From FEN-33 sp963768775 (GTDB lineage Archaea; Thermoplasmatota; Thermoplasmata; Methanomassiliicoccales; UBA472), in NCBI GenBank assembly GCA_963768775.1, contig CAVYIY010000007.1:112297-176296 (forward strand): DNA of 64,000 nt. The letters run 5' to 3'. Below the pieces are notes generated by a model, which had not been told where the DNA came from, made no database searches, and saw only the letters and a list, made by a program, of their open reading frames with translations. Positions within the stretch are counted from its first letter, which is position 1. Each line of letters starts with the position of its first letter. A program made the translations under genes and the position numbers. Below, in pieces: positions 10,064 to 19,344 of this stretch.

Positions 10064-10465
10064 ATGGCCAAGGGAAAGGTTTCGCACTTCGAGATACCGG
10101 TAGATAAGATGGAACGCGCCAAGAAATTCTATGCCAGCGCTTTCGACTGGGCAATCCAGACGGTGCCTGGCGCTGCGCCAGGCCAGGACTATATCATGGC
10201 GCAGACCGGAAAGACCGACGAGCGCGGCATGATCCAGGAGAATGGAGTGATCAATGGCGGCATCGTGAACCGCATGGGTCCAATAAAGCACCCGATCATC
10301 ACCATCGTAGTGGAGGACATAGACCAGGCGATCAAAGATGTCAAGAAAGCCGGCGGCAAGATCTCCATGCCCAAGACAGCTATGGCGGACATGGGCCTGT
10401 ATGCCTACTTCGAAGACACCGAAGGAAACACCCTAGGTCTCTGGCAAGCCACCAGACCGATGTGA
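10064..10465 (+). CDS. VOC-family (glyoxalase/bleomycin-resistance fold) protein
   Basis: A 133-residue vicinal-oxygen-chelate protein with two beta-alpha-beta-beta-beta modules: FEIPVDKMERAKKFY in the first, VVEDIDQAIKDVKKAGG then YFEDTEGNTLGLWQ in the second. Candidate metal ligands are His near the N-terminus and Glu in the last strand (EGNTLGLW). ATG 10064 is favoured by GGTGG seven bases upstream; GTG 10049 is the longer alternative. Members catalyse isomerisation, resistance or dioxygenase reactions; the exact reaction is not readable here. Monocistronic. Confidence 0.85.
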   Translation: MAKGKVSHFEIPVDKMERAKKFYASAFDWAIQTVPGAAPGQDYIMAQTGKTDERGMIQENGVINGGIVNRMGPIKHPIITIVVEDIDQAIKDVKKAGGKISMPKTAMADMGLYAYFEDTEGNTLGLWQATRPM

Positions 10466-10623
10466 TGGCAGCCCTGAGTCCTGCGCGAATGGCAATACTG
10501 CTTGATCGTGCATTCGCCTTGAGCCACTTTAGCTAGAGCGCTCGACAAATCATGTTAATAGTATCACGAATTCGTCCCCCGACATATCGTCAGAAGATTG
10601 AATCTGGAAATCCAAAGTGGAGT

Positions 10624-10770
10624 CTAATAACCCGAGCCGCCGCCTCCACCGCCACCTAGCAGTCCAGGGTACGCGATAAGAATCGCTGCGATGATTACGA
10701 TAATGACAACCACTATCGCGATTATAATCCACTTGCTCAAGCCCGATCTGTCCGTTTGAATTCTCTTCAT
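10624..10770 (-). CDS. Small single-pass membrane protein with a glycine-rich C-terminus
   Basis: 48 residues: a basic start (KRIQTDRSGLSKW), one long Ile/Val-rich transmembrane helix, and a terminal run of seven glycines before SGY. The start at 10770 has GAGAGGCG upstream; a longer frame to 10821 is less likely. The basic N-terminus before the helix suggests N-in topology with the glycine tail outside, resembling short archaeal surface or pilin-like peptides. Function unknown. Confidence 0.5.
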   Translation of the reverse strand: MKRIQTDRSGLSKWIIIAIVVVIIVIIAAILIAYPGLLGGGGGGGSGY

Positions 10771-10821
10771 TCTTATCGCCTCTCCCATCCAATAAAAAGA
10801 TGTCAAGAGGTGAGTAATCAA

Positions 10822-11111
10822 TATTGCGGTTCGTTGCTCTTGGCCCTTGTTAATCCAGATCGAACACTTACTTCAACACGCTTGTGAATTGCAATAATTC
10901 CTTCTGATCTGGTTTTCGAGGAAAGACGAACACTTATCTGGACGAATTATGACAGAACCATAGCCCTAATTCTGATCAGGTGCGGTCCTCCTAGTCTGAA
11001 TTCGCAAGGTCGGGTGTCGCCACATTCGGCACCAATTCAATCGGATGCTATCCTCAAATACATGCTGAACTGGTTCATCTATTCGGATTCCACCTATGGA
11101 GAAGTGAACGA
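10822..11111. other. Intergenic region with a spaced direct repeat
   Basis: A 290-base gap before the P-type ATPase. The only structure noted is a 10-base direct repeat CGAACACTTA at 10861-10870 and 10927-10936, 66 bases apart (about six helical turns). It could be a paired regulator site for the ATPase, but no regulator is evident. No RNA gene seen. Confidence 0.3.
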
Positions 11112-13640
11112 GTGGATGAGAGCGGGCTGCAATTCTGGTCTGAAAGTGAATCCGACTTGCTAGTCTCTTTGAAGACCGACCGGAAGAGCGGATTAACTAA
11201 GGATGAAGCCCGACAAAGGCTGTCCGTATATGGGCCTAATTCGCTCAAGGCCAAAAGAAAGGTAGGTCCCATAAACCTTCTCCTGAACCAGTTCAAAAGC
11301 CCGCTTATAATCATACTGCTGATCGCAGCTGTCATTTCGGCTTTCTTGGCAGACACAACCGATGCCATCATCATTATCTCAATCGTTATGGTCAGCGGAC
11401 TTCTGGGCTTCTGGCAGGAAAGAAAGGCCACCGACGAAGTTGCAAAACTGCTTTCCATGGTCCAAACCAAGGCATCCGTAATCCGAGACAGCGCAGAGAT
11501 AATCGTGCCAATGGAAGAAATGGTGCCAGGCGACATTCTTACCTTGGCCGCGGGGGACATCATCCCGGGGGACTCCCGCATCCTTGAGTCCACCGATTTG
11601 TTCGTCGATGAAGCCACGTTGACCGGAGAAACCTACCCCATTGAAAAATTGGAGGGTCATCTGGATCCAGAGACGACGCTCAATAAGAGAAGCAACTCGT
11701 TATTCATGGGCACGCACGTTGTCAGTGGCACAGCGACGGCACTTGTGGTCCGTACCGGTCGATCAACTGAGTTTGGAAAGGTGTCCGACTCGCTGCGACT
11801 TCGATCACCGGAGACAGAGTTCGAGGCTGGCATTAGCCGCTTTGGCTTCATGCTAATGGAGATCACCCTGGTCCTAGTGATCATTATCTTCGCCATCAAT
11901 GTGGTGCTTCAGAAGCCTATCCTCCAATCGTTCCTTTTCTCATTGGCGCTGGCGGTCGGGCTCACGCCGCAACTGCTCCCTGCGATAGTCAGCATTAATC
12001 TGGCCCATGGTGCCAGGAAGATGGCAGAGTCCAAGGTCGTCGTGAAACGCCTTGCCTCGATCGAAAATTTCGGCAGCATGAATGTGCTCTGCTCGGACAA
12101 GACTGGTACCCTCACCCAAGCGATAGTGAACCTTCAAGGGACGGTCGACAGCCAAGGGAAGGAAAGCGGCAAGGTTCGTTTATTGGCCAGTTTGAACTCT
12201 CACTATCAGACCGGCTTTCTCAACCCCATAGATGAGGCCATCCGCAAGGCAGTACCGCTCGACCAGGACCACTATAAGAAACTGGACGAAGTCCCGTACG
12301 ATTTCATTCGCAAGCGGTTGAGCGTCCTTGTCCGCACTAAGGAGGGGCAGAACCTGATGATCAGCAAGGGCGCCTACAGGAATGTCCTTGATGCATGCAC
12401 CAAAGCGGAGGATGCGGAGGGGATTGTTGCGGACATCCGGGCCGCGGAGCCAGGAATCCAACGATTGTTCGAAGACCTAGGCAAAAAAGGATACAGGGTG
12501 CTGGGGCTCGCCTACAAGGACACGGGGGATATGGACAGGATCACAAAGGAGTCAGAAAAGGATATGGTCTTCCTTGGCCTCGTCGTATTGTTCGATCCGC
12601 CCAAACCCGGACTGGAGCAGACCCTCGGCGAGCTCAGACGTCTTGGCGTCAATCTGAAGGTCATCACCGGGGACAATGCGGTTGTGGCAAAGGCCGTAAC
12701 GGACCAAGTGGGGATCAAAGACGCGAGAGTGCTCACTGGCCAGGAATTGCGGCAGATAAGCAATGAGGCTCTTTTGATACAAGTGAACGCGGTTGACATC
12801 TTCGCCGAACTAGAACCGAATCAGAAGGAGCGCATCATACTCGCCCTCAAGAAGAGCGGCAACGTGGTCGGCTACATGGGGGATGGGATCAACGATGCAT
12901 CCGCCCTTCACGCAGCGGACGTGGGCATTTCCGTGGAAAGCGGGGTTGACGTGGCCAAGGAGGCAGCGGACATCGTGCTCTTGGAGAAAGACCTCGGAGT
13001 GCTTTTAGACGGGGTGAGAGAGGGCAGGTCGACGTTTGCCAACACCATGAAGTATGTCTTCATGGCGACCAGCGCGAACTTCGGTAACATGTTCAGCATG
13101 GCCGGAGCTTCGCTGTTCTTGAACTTCCTCCCTCTGCTGCCTAAGCAGGTCCTCCTCACTAACCTGCTGACCGATCTCCCGGAGACCACGATCGCCAGGG
13201 ATAACGTCGACCCCGAGATGGTGGAACGGCCGAGGCGTTGGAACATGGCGTTCATCCGCAGGTTCATGCTGGTCTTCGGCCTGATCAGCTCCATCTTCGA
13301 CTATGTCACATTCGGCGCCCTGATCTTCATTCTCGGAACCTCGGAGGCCCAGTTCCAGACTGGATGGTTCGTTGAATCCGTCATATCAGCAGCGATCATC
13401 GTGCTGGTCATTCGTACGCGCCGTCCTTTCTTGAGGAGTCGACCAGGCAAGTATCTGCTCGCGGCCACATTGATCGTCGCGCTCGTGACGCTGACCCTGC
13501 CCTATGTCACGCCATTCGATCTCTTCGGCTTCCAGTCTCTGCCTCTGGAGTTCTTGGGATTAATGGGCCTCATCGTAATCGGTTACATTGCCAGCGACGA
13601 ACTGGCCAAACATATTTTCTATGTCCACATGAAGTATTGA
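11112..13640 (+). CDS. P-type ATPase, Mg2+-import (MgtA/P3B-like)
   Basis: Membrane cation pump of 842 residues driven by ATP. It has the actuator TGET (LTGETYP), the phosphorylation motif DKTGTLTQ, the nucleotide-domain TGDN and hinge GDGINDASAL. The segment after the phosphorylation site, LLASLNSHYQTGFLNPID, closely follows MgtA-type magnesium importers, as does the absence of heavy-metal-binding N-terminal domains. Ten transmembrane helices are expected and can be placed. GTG 11112 is the only start close to the conserved N-terminus, since an in-frame ATG at 11097 meets a stop. No M-box-like leader was recognised upstream. A Ca2+-type specificity is less likely. Confidence 0.87.
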   Translation: MDESGLQFWSESESDLLVSLKTDRKSGLTKDEARQRLSVYGPNSLKAKRKVGPINLLLNQFKSPLIIILLIAAVISAFLADTTDAIIIISIVMVSGLLGFWQERKATDEVAKLLSMVQTKASVIRDSAEIIVPMEEMVPGDILTLAAGDIIPGDSRILESTDLFVDEATLTGETYPIEKLEGHLDPETTLNKRSNSLFMGTHVVSGTATALVVRTGRSTEFGKVSDSLRLRSPETEFEAGISRFGFMLMEITLVLVIIIFAINVVLQKPILQSFLFSLALAVGLTPQLLPAIVSINLAHGARKMAESKVVVKRLASIENFGSMNVLCSDKTGTLTQAIVNLQGTVDSQGKESGKVRLLASLNSHYQTGFLNPIDEAIRKAVPLDQDHYKKLDEVPYDFIRKRLSVLVRTKEGQNLMISKGAYRNVLDACTKAEDAEGIVADIRAAEPGIQRLFEDLGKKGYRVLGLAYKDTGDMDRITKESEKDMVFLGLVVLFDPPKPGLEQTLGELRRLGVNLKVITGDNAVVAKAVTDQVGIKDARVLTGQELRQISNEALLIQVNAVDIFAELEPNQKERIILALKKSGNVVGYMGDGINDASALHAADVGISVESGVDVAKEAADIVLLEKDLGVLLDGVREGRSTFANTMKYVFMATSANFGNMFSMAGASLFLNFLPLLPKQVLLTNLLTDLPETTIARDNVDPEMVERPRRWNMAFIRRFMLVFGLISSIFDYVTFGALIFILGTSEAQFQTGWFVESVISAAIIVLVIRTRRPFLRSRPGKYLLAATLIVALVTLTLPYVTPFDLFGFQSLPLEFLGLMGLIVIGYIASDELAKHIFYVHMKY

Positions 13641-13727
13641 TGTTGCGGACAGATTCCGCTGGAAACCATTAGGCCCGTCGGATTAACTCGGGCGCGAATC
13701 AGCTTTATCTAGGAGCCGCTCCAAAGC

Positions 13728-14120
13728 ATGGCCATGAACCGCAATCCATCGAGGGCGCTTGGCCTGGCGATCTCCGCCTTGGTGATCGCCATCTTCGCCA
13801 TCATCCTCATTCTAGTGTTCATCGGCTCGACCGATTCGGGATTGATGATGGGGACGCGGTACTTCCCCTTCTGGGTGTTTGGCATCATCATCACCATCCT
13901 CATAGTCATGTTCATCGTCAGGATCATCGTTTGGGTCGGCTTCGGCTACCCGCCCTATAGATATTCCCGGCTCTACTGGCAAGGCGGACCGCTCCAGGGA
14001 GAGCAGGGATCGGAGCAGATTCTGGATTCAAGGTACGCCCGGGGCGAGATCACCAGGGAGCAGTACTTGCAGATGCAGGAAGACCTTCGCAGGGGCAAGA
14101 ACCAGGGGCGAAGCGTGTGA
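13728..14120 (+). CDS. Membrane protein with SHOCT domain
   Basis: 130 residues with two N-terminal transmembrane helices (about 10-33 and 45-70), a short Tyr/Gly-rich linker, and a C-terminal SHOCT helix pair reading ILDSRYARGEITREQYLQM. SHOCT domains usually mediate oligomerisation at the membrane. The stop overlaps the start of the following SDR gene by four bases, so both are co-transcribed. A damaged relative is present at 52140-52451. Confidence 0.8.
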   Translation: MAMNRNPSRALGLAISALVIAIFAIILILVFIGSTDSGLMMGTRYFPFWVFGIIITILIVMFIVRIIVWVGFGYPPYRYSRLYWQGGPLQGEQGSEQILDSRYARGEITREQYLQMQEDLRRGKNQGRSV

Positions 14121-14986
14121 CATCGGAAGCGATGAAGGGAAAGACGGTATTGATGACCGGGGCGACCTCTGGCATCGGCAAGGCTGCATTCTTCGCCTTG
14201 GCCGACATGAGCCCCCACGTAGTGATCCTGGCTCGCAATGAGACGAAGGCTATGGATACCATCCGTGAGGCAACGGAAAGGACGGGCAACAAGGACCTGG
14301 AGGTTTTCGCCTGCGATCTCGCTTCATTGGACACGGTCAGAAGAGCGGCTGGCAGATTCTTGGCGTCGCATGATCGCCTTGATGTCTTGGCAGACAATGC
14401 AGGAATCATTGCTGGCAAGCGCATCATCACGCAGGACGGATTCGAGTCGATCTTCGCCGTGAACCATCTCTCCCATTTCGTCCTCACTAACCTCCTCCTT
14501 GACCGGCTCAGGTCCAGCGCGCCTTCAAGGGTGGTGGTGACAAGCTCGTACTCTCAATTCAGAGGTCACGTGGATTTCGACGACCTCATGGCCGAGAGAT
14601 CCTTCCGCCCCATGGCCGCTTATGGCCAGTCCAAACTGGCGAATACGCTCTTCACCTTCGAGCTGGCACGCCGCTTGGCAGGAAGCGCAGTAACTGCGAA
14701 TTGCTTCCATCCGGGCGCCGTTCGCACCAATATCGGCAAGGGGATGGGACGAGCCGCAACCATCGCGTATTCGGTGGCCGCTCCCTTCCTCATACCACCG
14801 GAGAAAGGGGCAGAGACACTGGTCTACTTGGCCTCATCGCCCGAGGTGGATGGCGTCACTGGAGAATACTACTTTGAGAAGCGAGTGACAAAGTCATCCC
14901 CGGAATCCATGGACCGGGACGAGGCGCGACGGTTGTGGGAAACGAGCGAGCAGCTGACCGCAAGATGGCTCGACCCAATCGGCTGA
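14117..14986 (+). CDS. Short-chain dehydrogenase (retinol dehydrogenase-like)
   Basis: 289-residue NAD(P)-dependent SDR. Motifs: TGATSGIG (Rossmann), DLASLDTV, NAG (DNAGI), SSYSQF with catalytic Ser, and YGQSK with the Tyr-Lys pair; FHPGAVRTNIG follows as in retinol/WW-oxidoreductase-type enzymes. Substrate unknown, probably a lipophilic alcohol or ketone. Start GTG 14117 overlaps the SHOCT gene stop (GTGA); ATG 14132 is an alternative that begins nearer to the first strand. It is convergent with the SDR ending at 14987. Confidence 0.88.
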   Translation: MTSEAMKGKTVLMTGATSGIGKAAFFALADMSPHVVILARNETKAMDTIREATERTGNKDLEVFACDLASLDTVRRAAGRFLASHDRLDVLADNAGIIAGKRIITQDGFESIFAVNHLSHFVLTNLLLDRLRSSAPSRVVVTSSYSQFRGHVDFDDLMAERSFRPMAAYGQSKLANTLFTFELARRLAGSAVTANCFHPGAVRTNIGKGMGRAATIAYSVAAPFLIPPEKGAETLVYLASSPEVDGVTGEYYFEKRVTKSSPESMDRDEARRLWETSEQLTARWLDPIG

Positions 14987-15787
14987 TCATCCCCGATTCA
15001 TATTGCCAAACATGCGATCGAAATCTGTCCGCGAGGCAGCTCGGATGTTCTCTGCCCTGCCAACCGTGATCTCGTACTCGTTCCTCTCCATCCGAGGCAG
15101 CGCCTCCTTTGCCACCAGCGTCGGCGGGATGCCTCGGTCCTCCTGTCCCCTGGCGGCCCTCGCGCCTTTGTCGAGCTCGGTATCGACCGTCGGAGGGATG
15201 ATCTCGAAGACCTTGATTGGCGTGCCCCTCAGCTGATGTCGCAGGCTGACCGAGAAGGAATGGATCGCGGCCTTGGTGGCGCAATAGATGGGCATTATCG
15301 TCAGCGGTATGAAGGCGAGGCCCGAAGACACGTTCACTATGGCAGCCTCGCTCCTTCCCATGAAGTCCGAGATGAAGGCAGCTGCCAGATGGACATATGC
15401 CCTGAAATTGATCTCGATCTCGTCCTCGCCGTCGATCGCTTTGTGCCGATCCAGGTCGGCAAGGCCTTTCTTGAAATCGATCATCCTCTGGATTCCGGCA
15501 TTGTTTATGAGGATGTTCACCTCCGGAAAGCTGGAGATCATCCAGTCGTGGAGATCCCTGCGTTCGCTTTCTCGGGAGAGATCGCATTTTCTGATACGCA
15601 ATGTCGGTAACCTTTCCTTGGCCTGGTTCAAATGCTCCTCCGTCCGAGCGCAGACCACGACCTCGTTCCCCCTTTCAATGAACGAATCGGCCAAGGCGAG
15701 CCCGATACCGGTCAGAATGGTGTTAAAGGCGAGCCCGATACCGGTGGCGCCTCCAGTGATCAGAATGGTGTTACCTTGAATTCTCAT
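14987..15787 (-). CDS. Short-chain dehydrogenase (DltE-like) with a duplicated segment in the Rossmann loop
   Basis: Cytoplasmic SDR oxidoreductase of about 266 residues. It has NNAG, VSSG and YCATK catalytic motifs, and the PPTVDTEL segment typical of DltE-like reductases. The cofactor loop is abnormal: TGGATGIGLA is followed by an 11-residue partial repeat (FNTILTGIGLA) before the helix resumes with LADSF, caused by a tandem DNA duplication at 15693-15773. If real, the insert would push out the first Rossmann helix and probably impair NAD(P) binding. ATG 15787 has an excellent AAAGGAGGT ribosome site; the upstream zinc-ribbon gene ends 23 bases before it. Confidence 0.82.
   Translation of the reverse strand: MRIQGNTILITGGATGIGLAFNTILTGIGLALADSFIERGNEVVVCARTEEHLNQAKERLPTLRIRKCDLSRESERRDLHDWMISSFPEVNILINNAGIQRMIDFKKGLADLDRHKAIDGEDEIEINFRAYVHLAAAFISDFMGRSEAAIVNVSSGLAFIPLTIMPIYCATKAAIHSFSVSLRHQLRGTPIKVFEIIPPTVDTELDKGARAARGQEDRGIPPTLVAKEALPRMERNEYEITVGRAENIRAASRTDFDRMFGNMNRG
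15693..15773. repeat. In-frame tandem duplication within the SDR gene
   Basis: Copy one (15693-15725, 33 bases) and copy two (15726-15773, 48 bases) share an identical 20-base left part and an identical 13-base right part; copy two has 15 extra bases between them. The addition is 33 bases, so the reading frame is kept. It may be a real slippage event or an assembly artefact. Confidence 0.9.
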
Positions 15788-15809
15788 CCTTCGACCTCCT
15801 TTGCTGATG

Positions 15810-16808
15810 TCATCGCAGTCCAATGCTGTTGATCACCGCGCCGGAATTGGCATCGATGACCAGGGCGATCTTCTGCCCCTTGAAGTCGAAGCGGGCAAAC
15901 CAGATAGGTGCATGGAGAAGTTCGGACTCGCCCACCTCGACCTCGGTGTTGATCTGCTGGATCAAATGGTACTGGGCGTGCGCCCGGTCGGATTGCAACT
16001 GGTCGACCAGCGCCTTCGCCTGCTGCTTGGCCACCTCCTCTCCCACATCCCCGTTCAGGACCTTGACGCCCTTCGGAACCTTGGTGACGTCGAAGAAAGT
16101 GCGAGCCTGGAGATCGAACTGATAGTCCTTGGGCTGGTGCTCAGCCAGGGCCTTGAGCGCCACCACCGGGAAGTTGTAGCTGTTGTTGAACTCGAAGCTT
16201 TTGCGGGACGCCCCTCGGCCCCCCATGGTGCTGCCCAGCATGGTTCCCGCCACCAATGGGCCGGCCATGCCGATTCCGAAGCCACCCCGGCGGCCGCCAA
16301 ACCCCGCCCCCATCAGCGCGAACAAAGCCGCCGTGGTTGCTATCTGACCGGCCTCCACCGCCACATCGCTCGCAACGATATTCGTACGGGCGGAAGCGCT
16401 GACAATCCAATATGGGACCAGGCTCAGGTTCATCTCCTCCAAGGTGGAATTCTCCTGGAGATGGCGGTGCAATAGCCCTTGGTCCATCAGGTTGTGTATC
16501 ATCGCAGTGATCTTCTCTTGGTCCGAGAAATTGATTGGGAGCATTGTCTGCTTCTCGATCCCTTTCCAGCCGCTGGCGCTGAGAGATATGGTGGTGCCGC
16601 AGTAAGAGCAGGTGATCACCATCTCCCCGAACTGGGGTGCAATAGGCGCTCCGCAGCTGGGGCAGTTGAGCGCCTTCGCCTCCATCGGCGCTAGGATCAC
16701 TGGCTTCGAAGTTGCTTGCTCCTCCTTTGCCATTGTCAATTTTGTTCCACATTTCAGGCAGAAGGCTGCGTCATCGGGAACCTGGGCTCCGCACTTCGGA
16801 CAAAACAA
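15810..16808 (-). CDS. Double zinc-ribbon protein with a conserved C-terminal domain
   Basis: About 332 residues. Two zinc ribbons open the protein: FCPKCG...FCLKCG at the extreme N-terminus, and NCPSCG...TCSYCG about 60 residues later. A Gly-rich stretch of small residues near the centre (GAGFGGRRGGFGIG) could be a short membrane-associated segment. The C-terminal half, with repeated hydrophobic strands and VIDANSGAVINS at the end, resembles PepSY-like folds. TTG 16808 puts the first ribbon at the start; GTG 16820 and TTG 16872-16874 are longer options, the latter with GAGG upstream. It is upstream of, and likely co-transcribed with, the SDR. Function unknown. Confidence 0.7.
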   Translation of the reverse strand: MFCPKCGAQVPDDAAFCLKCGTKLTMAKEEQATSKPVILAPMEAKALNCPSCGAPIAPQFGEMVITCSYCGTTISLSASGWKGIEKQTMLPINFSDQEKITAMIHNLMDQGLLHRHLQENSTLEEMNLSLVPYWIVSASARTNIVASDVAVEAGQIATTAALFALMGAGFGGRRGGFGIGMAGPLVAGTMLGSTMGGRGASRKSFEFNNSYNFPVVALKALAEHQPKDYQFDLQARTFFDVTKVPKGVKVLNGDVGEEVAKQQAKALVDQLQSDRAHAQYHLIQQINTEVEVGESELLHAPIWFARFDFKGQKIALVIDANSGAVINSIGLR

Positions 16809-17022
16809 GAGCTCACACACCTGGGAAAACGACCCGTCGAGATTGAATTCGCTTGCGAATCCAGCAGTCTGCAATCGGCAACATCCTCTACCACCACTCG
16901 ATCACGATTTCTCCATTGCATCTCAGAGGAGACCGTATTTGAATCTTCCTCTGGGTGCTGAGACGCCCGGAAACCTGGCATGACTAACATTCTTGGAGTG
17001 GCCGCATGATGCTAGTGCCGGC

Positions 17023-17460
17023 TCAGCTCTTCATCGCACCCTCGCACAGCTTCCTCATCGCTTGATTCATCAGATCCAGGCCCTTTTGATGATCGCGGAC
17101 CAGACTGCCGATCATCGGCGACAGCGCGCCCTTGAACACCACGCTCTGAAAGAAGCGGGTCTGGTTCTCCCCGACAGCCTCGAACTTGAACCAGTGGTCG
17201 TCGCCTAGCATCCCCTTGAGGACCGTGCCTCTCATCAGCATCTCTCGGTTCGGCTTGATTTCGATGACTTCCGAAACGAAATTGGTGTCCTTCCGTCCTG
17301 GCGCCTTAACGGTTACCCCGATCCTGCTTCCGACCTTGGACTCCCCCTCCATGCGAGTGATCCAGGGATTCCATTCCGGATACGCCCTGAAGTCAGTCAC
17401 CACCTGCCATACCCGCTCCAACGGCACATCGATGTCAACGCTCCCCCGGATTTCCCTCAT
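17023..17460 (-). CDS. SRPBCC (START/Bet v 1-like) ligand-binding protein
   Basis: 145 residues with the SRPBCC opening VDVDVPLERVWQVVTDF-like strand-helix (SVDIDVPLERVW), the W-N-P-W signature (YPEWNPWI), and the long C-terminal helix. These proteins form a hydrophobic pocket for lipids or polyketide-like ligands. Here it is a single-domain cytoplasmic protein with no signal peptide. The ligand is not predictable. Stands alone. Confidence 0.85.
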   Translation of the reverse strand: MREIRGSVDIDVPLERVWQVVTDFRAYPEWNPWITRMEGESKVGSRIGVTVKAPGRKDTNFVSEVIEIKPNREMLMRGTVLKGMLGDDHWFKFEAVGENQTRFFQSVVFKGALSPMIGSLVRDHQKGLDLMNQAMRKLCEGAMKS

Positions 17461-17623
17461 AGGCGAAAAGAGCCCAATGTACGTATTTATTCATTGCTGA
17501 GAATTCCATGATTGATTTACAATCGCCAAGCTGAAAGACGTCGCATCCAGATGATTGCAAATCCTCGCAGACAACTTCCCGTTTCAAGAATGTTTTAAAT
17601 GATATGGTGCCGATACGAAGGCG

Positions 17624-18541
17624 ATGCCTGCGCTCGAGGTCCGTTCATTGAGCAAGCATTTCGGCGAAGTCGAGGCAGTGAAGGATATCTCATTCTCGGT
17701 CAACCAGGGCGAATTCTTCGGCCTCCTCGGCCCGAATGGGGCGGGCAAGACCACCACCATCAGGATGATCATCGGCGTCCTCAAGCCTGACGCAGGCAGC
17801 GTACAGATAGAGGGCGTCGACCTCGGCAAGAACTACTTCGAGGCCAAGTCGAAGATCGGGGCGATCCCCGAGGTCGGCAACATCTATCCAGACCTCAGCG
17901 CCCGGGAGAATATCGATCTGGTCGGGCGATTCTATGGCCTGTCCAAGTCCGTCAGGCAGGAGAGGGCGGATAAGCTGCTGGCCGACCTGAACCTGAAGGA
18001 GAGGGGCGATGACCTCGCACGCAAGTTCTCCAAAGGGATGAGGCAGCGGGTAAGCATCGCCTGCGCCCTGGTGAACGAGCCGCCCATCCTTATCCTGGAT
18101 GAGCCGACCGAAGGACTAGACGTCATGAGCCGGCGCTTGATCATCGACAAGGTCAAGGAGATGAACCAGAAGGGTTCGACGGTCATCCTGACCACGCATA
18201 ACATCGAGGAAGCGAACAAGCTGTGCCAGAGGGTGTGCATCATCAACAAGGGGGCGATCGTCGCCATAGATTCGCCGGAGCGGTTGCGCCGGACGGCGGA
18301 GAAGATGCAGATTATCGAAGTCAGCTTCAGCAAGAAGATCGATGCCGCCTGGTTCAACTCGGACATCATCACCCGCTCTGAACAGTGCGGGGACAAGTGG
18401 CATTTCTATACTGAAGATCCAGACAAAGCGATCGAACATATCGTCAAGATAAAAGAGAAAATGGATTTGAAGATAATCTCCATGGGAACCACCGGGCCGA
18501 CGCTTGAGGACGTTTTCGTGAAGCTATGCGAGGTGCCTTGA
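17624..18541 (+). CDS. ABC-2 type exporter, ATP-binding subunit
   Basis: 305-residue ATPase of a DrrA/CcmA-like exporter. Walker A is GPNGAGKTTT, the signature is FSKGMRQRVS (a variant of LSGGQ), Walker B is ILILDEPTEGLD, and the H-loop is TTHNIEEA. A C-terminal extension of about 80 residues (DUF4162-like) ends in TLEDVFVKL. Its stop TGA shares a base with the permease ATG at 18541, so the two are coupled. Substrate may be a drug, lipid or peptide. Confidence 0.9.
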   Translation: MPALEVRSLSKHFGEVEAVKDISFSVNQGEFFGLLGPNGAGKTTTIRMIIGVLKPDAGSVQIEGVDLGKNYFEAKSKIGAIPEVGNIYPDLSARENIDLVGRFYGLSKSVRQERADKLLADLNLKERGDDLARKFSKGMRQRVSIACALVNEPPILILDEPTEGLDVMSRRLIIDKVKEMNQKGSTVILTTHNIEEANKLCQRVCIINKGAIVAIDSPERLRRTAEKMQIIEVSFSKKIDAAWFNSDIITRSEQCGDKWHFYTEDPDKAIEHIVKIKEKMDLKIISMGTTGPTLEDVFVKLCEVP

Positions 18542-19287
18542 TGGACTGGAGCATTTACTTCCGCGCCGTCACCGTCGTCGCGAGAAAGGACATGCGGATC
18601 TATTACCGCAAGGCGCCAGTGTTCATATTCGGCCTCATACTGCCGACCTTCCTCTTCTTCGCGTTCTTCGTCGGCCGGGAGCTGGACATCCACAAGTACT
18701 TCCCCGGCTTCCTGGCGATGTCGCTGTTCTTCACTTCCTCGTCCGTCGGGCCGCTCATCGTCCCCTGGGAGAAGCAGCAGGGAACGTTCGAGCGCCTGCT
18801 TTCCTATCCGGTGAGCATCAGCACCATCGTGCTGGGGGACATGATCGCCGGCGCACTCTTCGGATTGCTAATCAGCACCATCGTGGGCGTTGCAGGCATC
18901 TTCCTCATCCCGATAGCGATCACTGACGTCGTCCTGATCTTCGTCGCCTTCGTATTGGGCAATATATGCTTCTCGTCACTGGGCGTTCTGCTCTCCTCGC
19001 CCGGCGGGAAAACACCGGCGAACATCATGATGCTGGCGGCACTGGTGCGCTTCCCCTTGATATTCGTCTCGGGCATCTTCATCCCGGTGAGCCAGATGAG
19101 CGGCATCGGCGTCTATGTAACCTACTGCTCGCCGCTCACCTATCTTGTCGATGCTTTGAACATGAGCACCGGGCAGGTGTCCGTGTTCTCCTGGTGGATC
19201 GATATTCTAGTGATGATCGCGTTCGCCGTGGTCTTCCTTGCCGTCGCGGTGATGGTGCTGAGGCGGAGAAGCCTCAGGGGGATGTAA
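18541..19287 (+). CDS. ABC-2 type exporter, permease subunit
   Basis: 248 residues with six transmembrane helices in the ABC-2 pattern, including the family segment FERLLSYPVS after helix 2 and YCSPLTYLVDAL near the C-terminal end. ATG 18541 overlaps the ATPase stop (TGATG); an upstream in-frame ATG at 18526 is possible. It partners the preceding ATPase in a two-gene operon. Another pair of this kind is at 33320-34993. Confidence 0.88.
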   Translation: MDWSIYFRAVTVVARKDMRIYYRKAPVFIFGLILPTFLFFAFFVGRELDIHKYFPGFLAMSLFFTSSSVGPLIVPWEKQQGTFERLLSYPVSISTIVLGDMIAGALFGLLISTIVGVAGIFLIPIAITDVVLIFVAFVLGNICFSSLGVLLSSPGGKTPANIMMLAALVRFPLIFVSGIFIPVSQMSGIGVYVTYCSPLTYLVDALNMSTGQVSVFSWWIDILVMIAFAVVFLAVAVMVLRRRSLRGM

Positions 19288-19344
19288 GCTGACTGGGTGT
19301 CAGTGATGCGGCCTTGCTTTCCTGAAGGCTGAGACAGATAGAGC

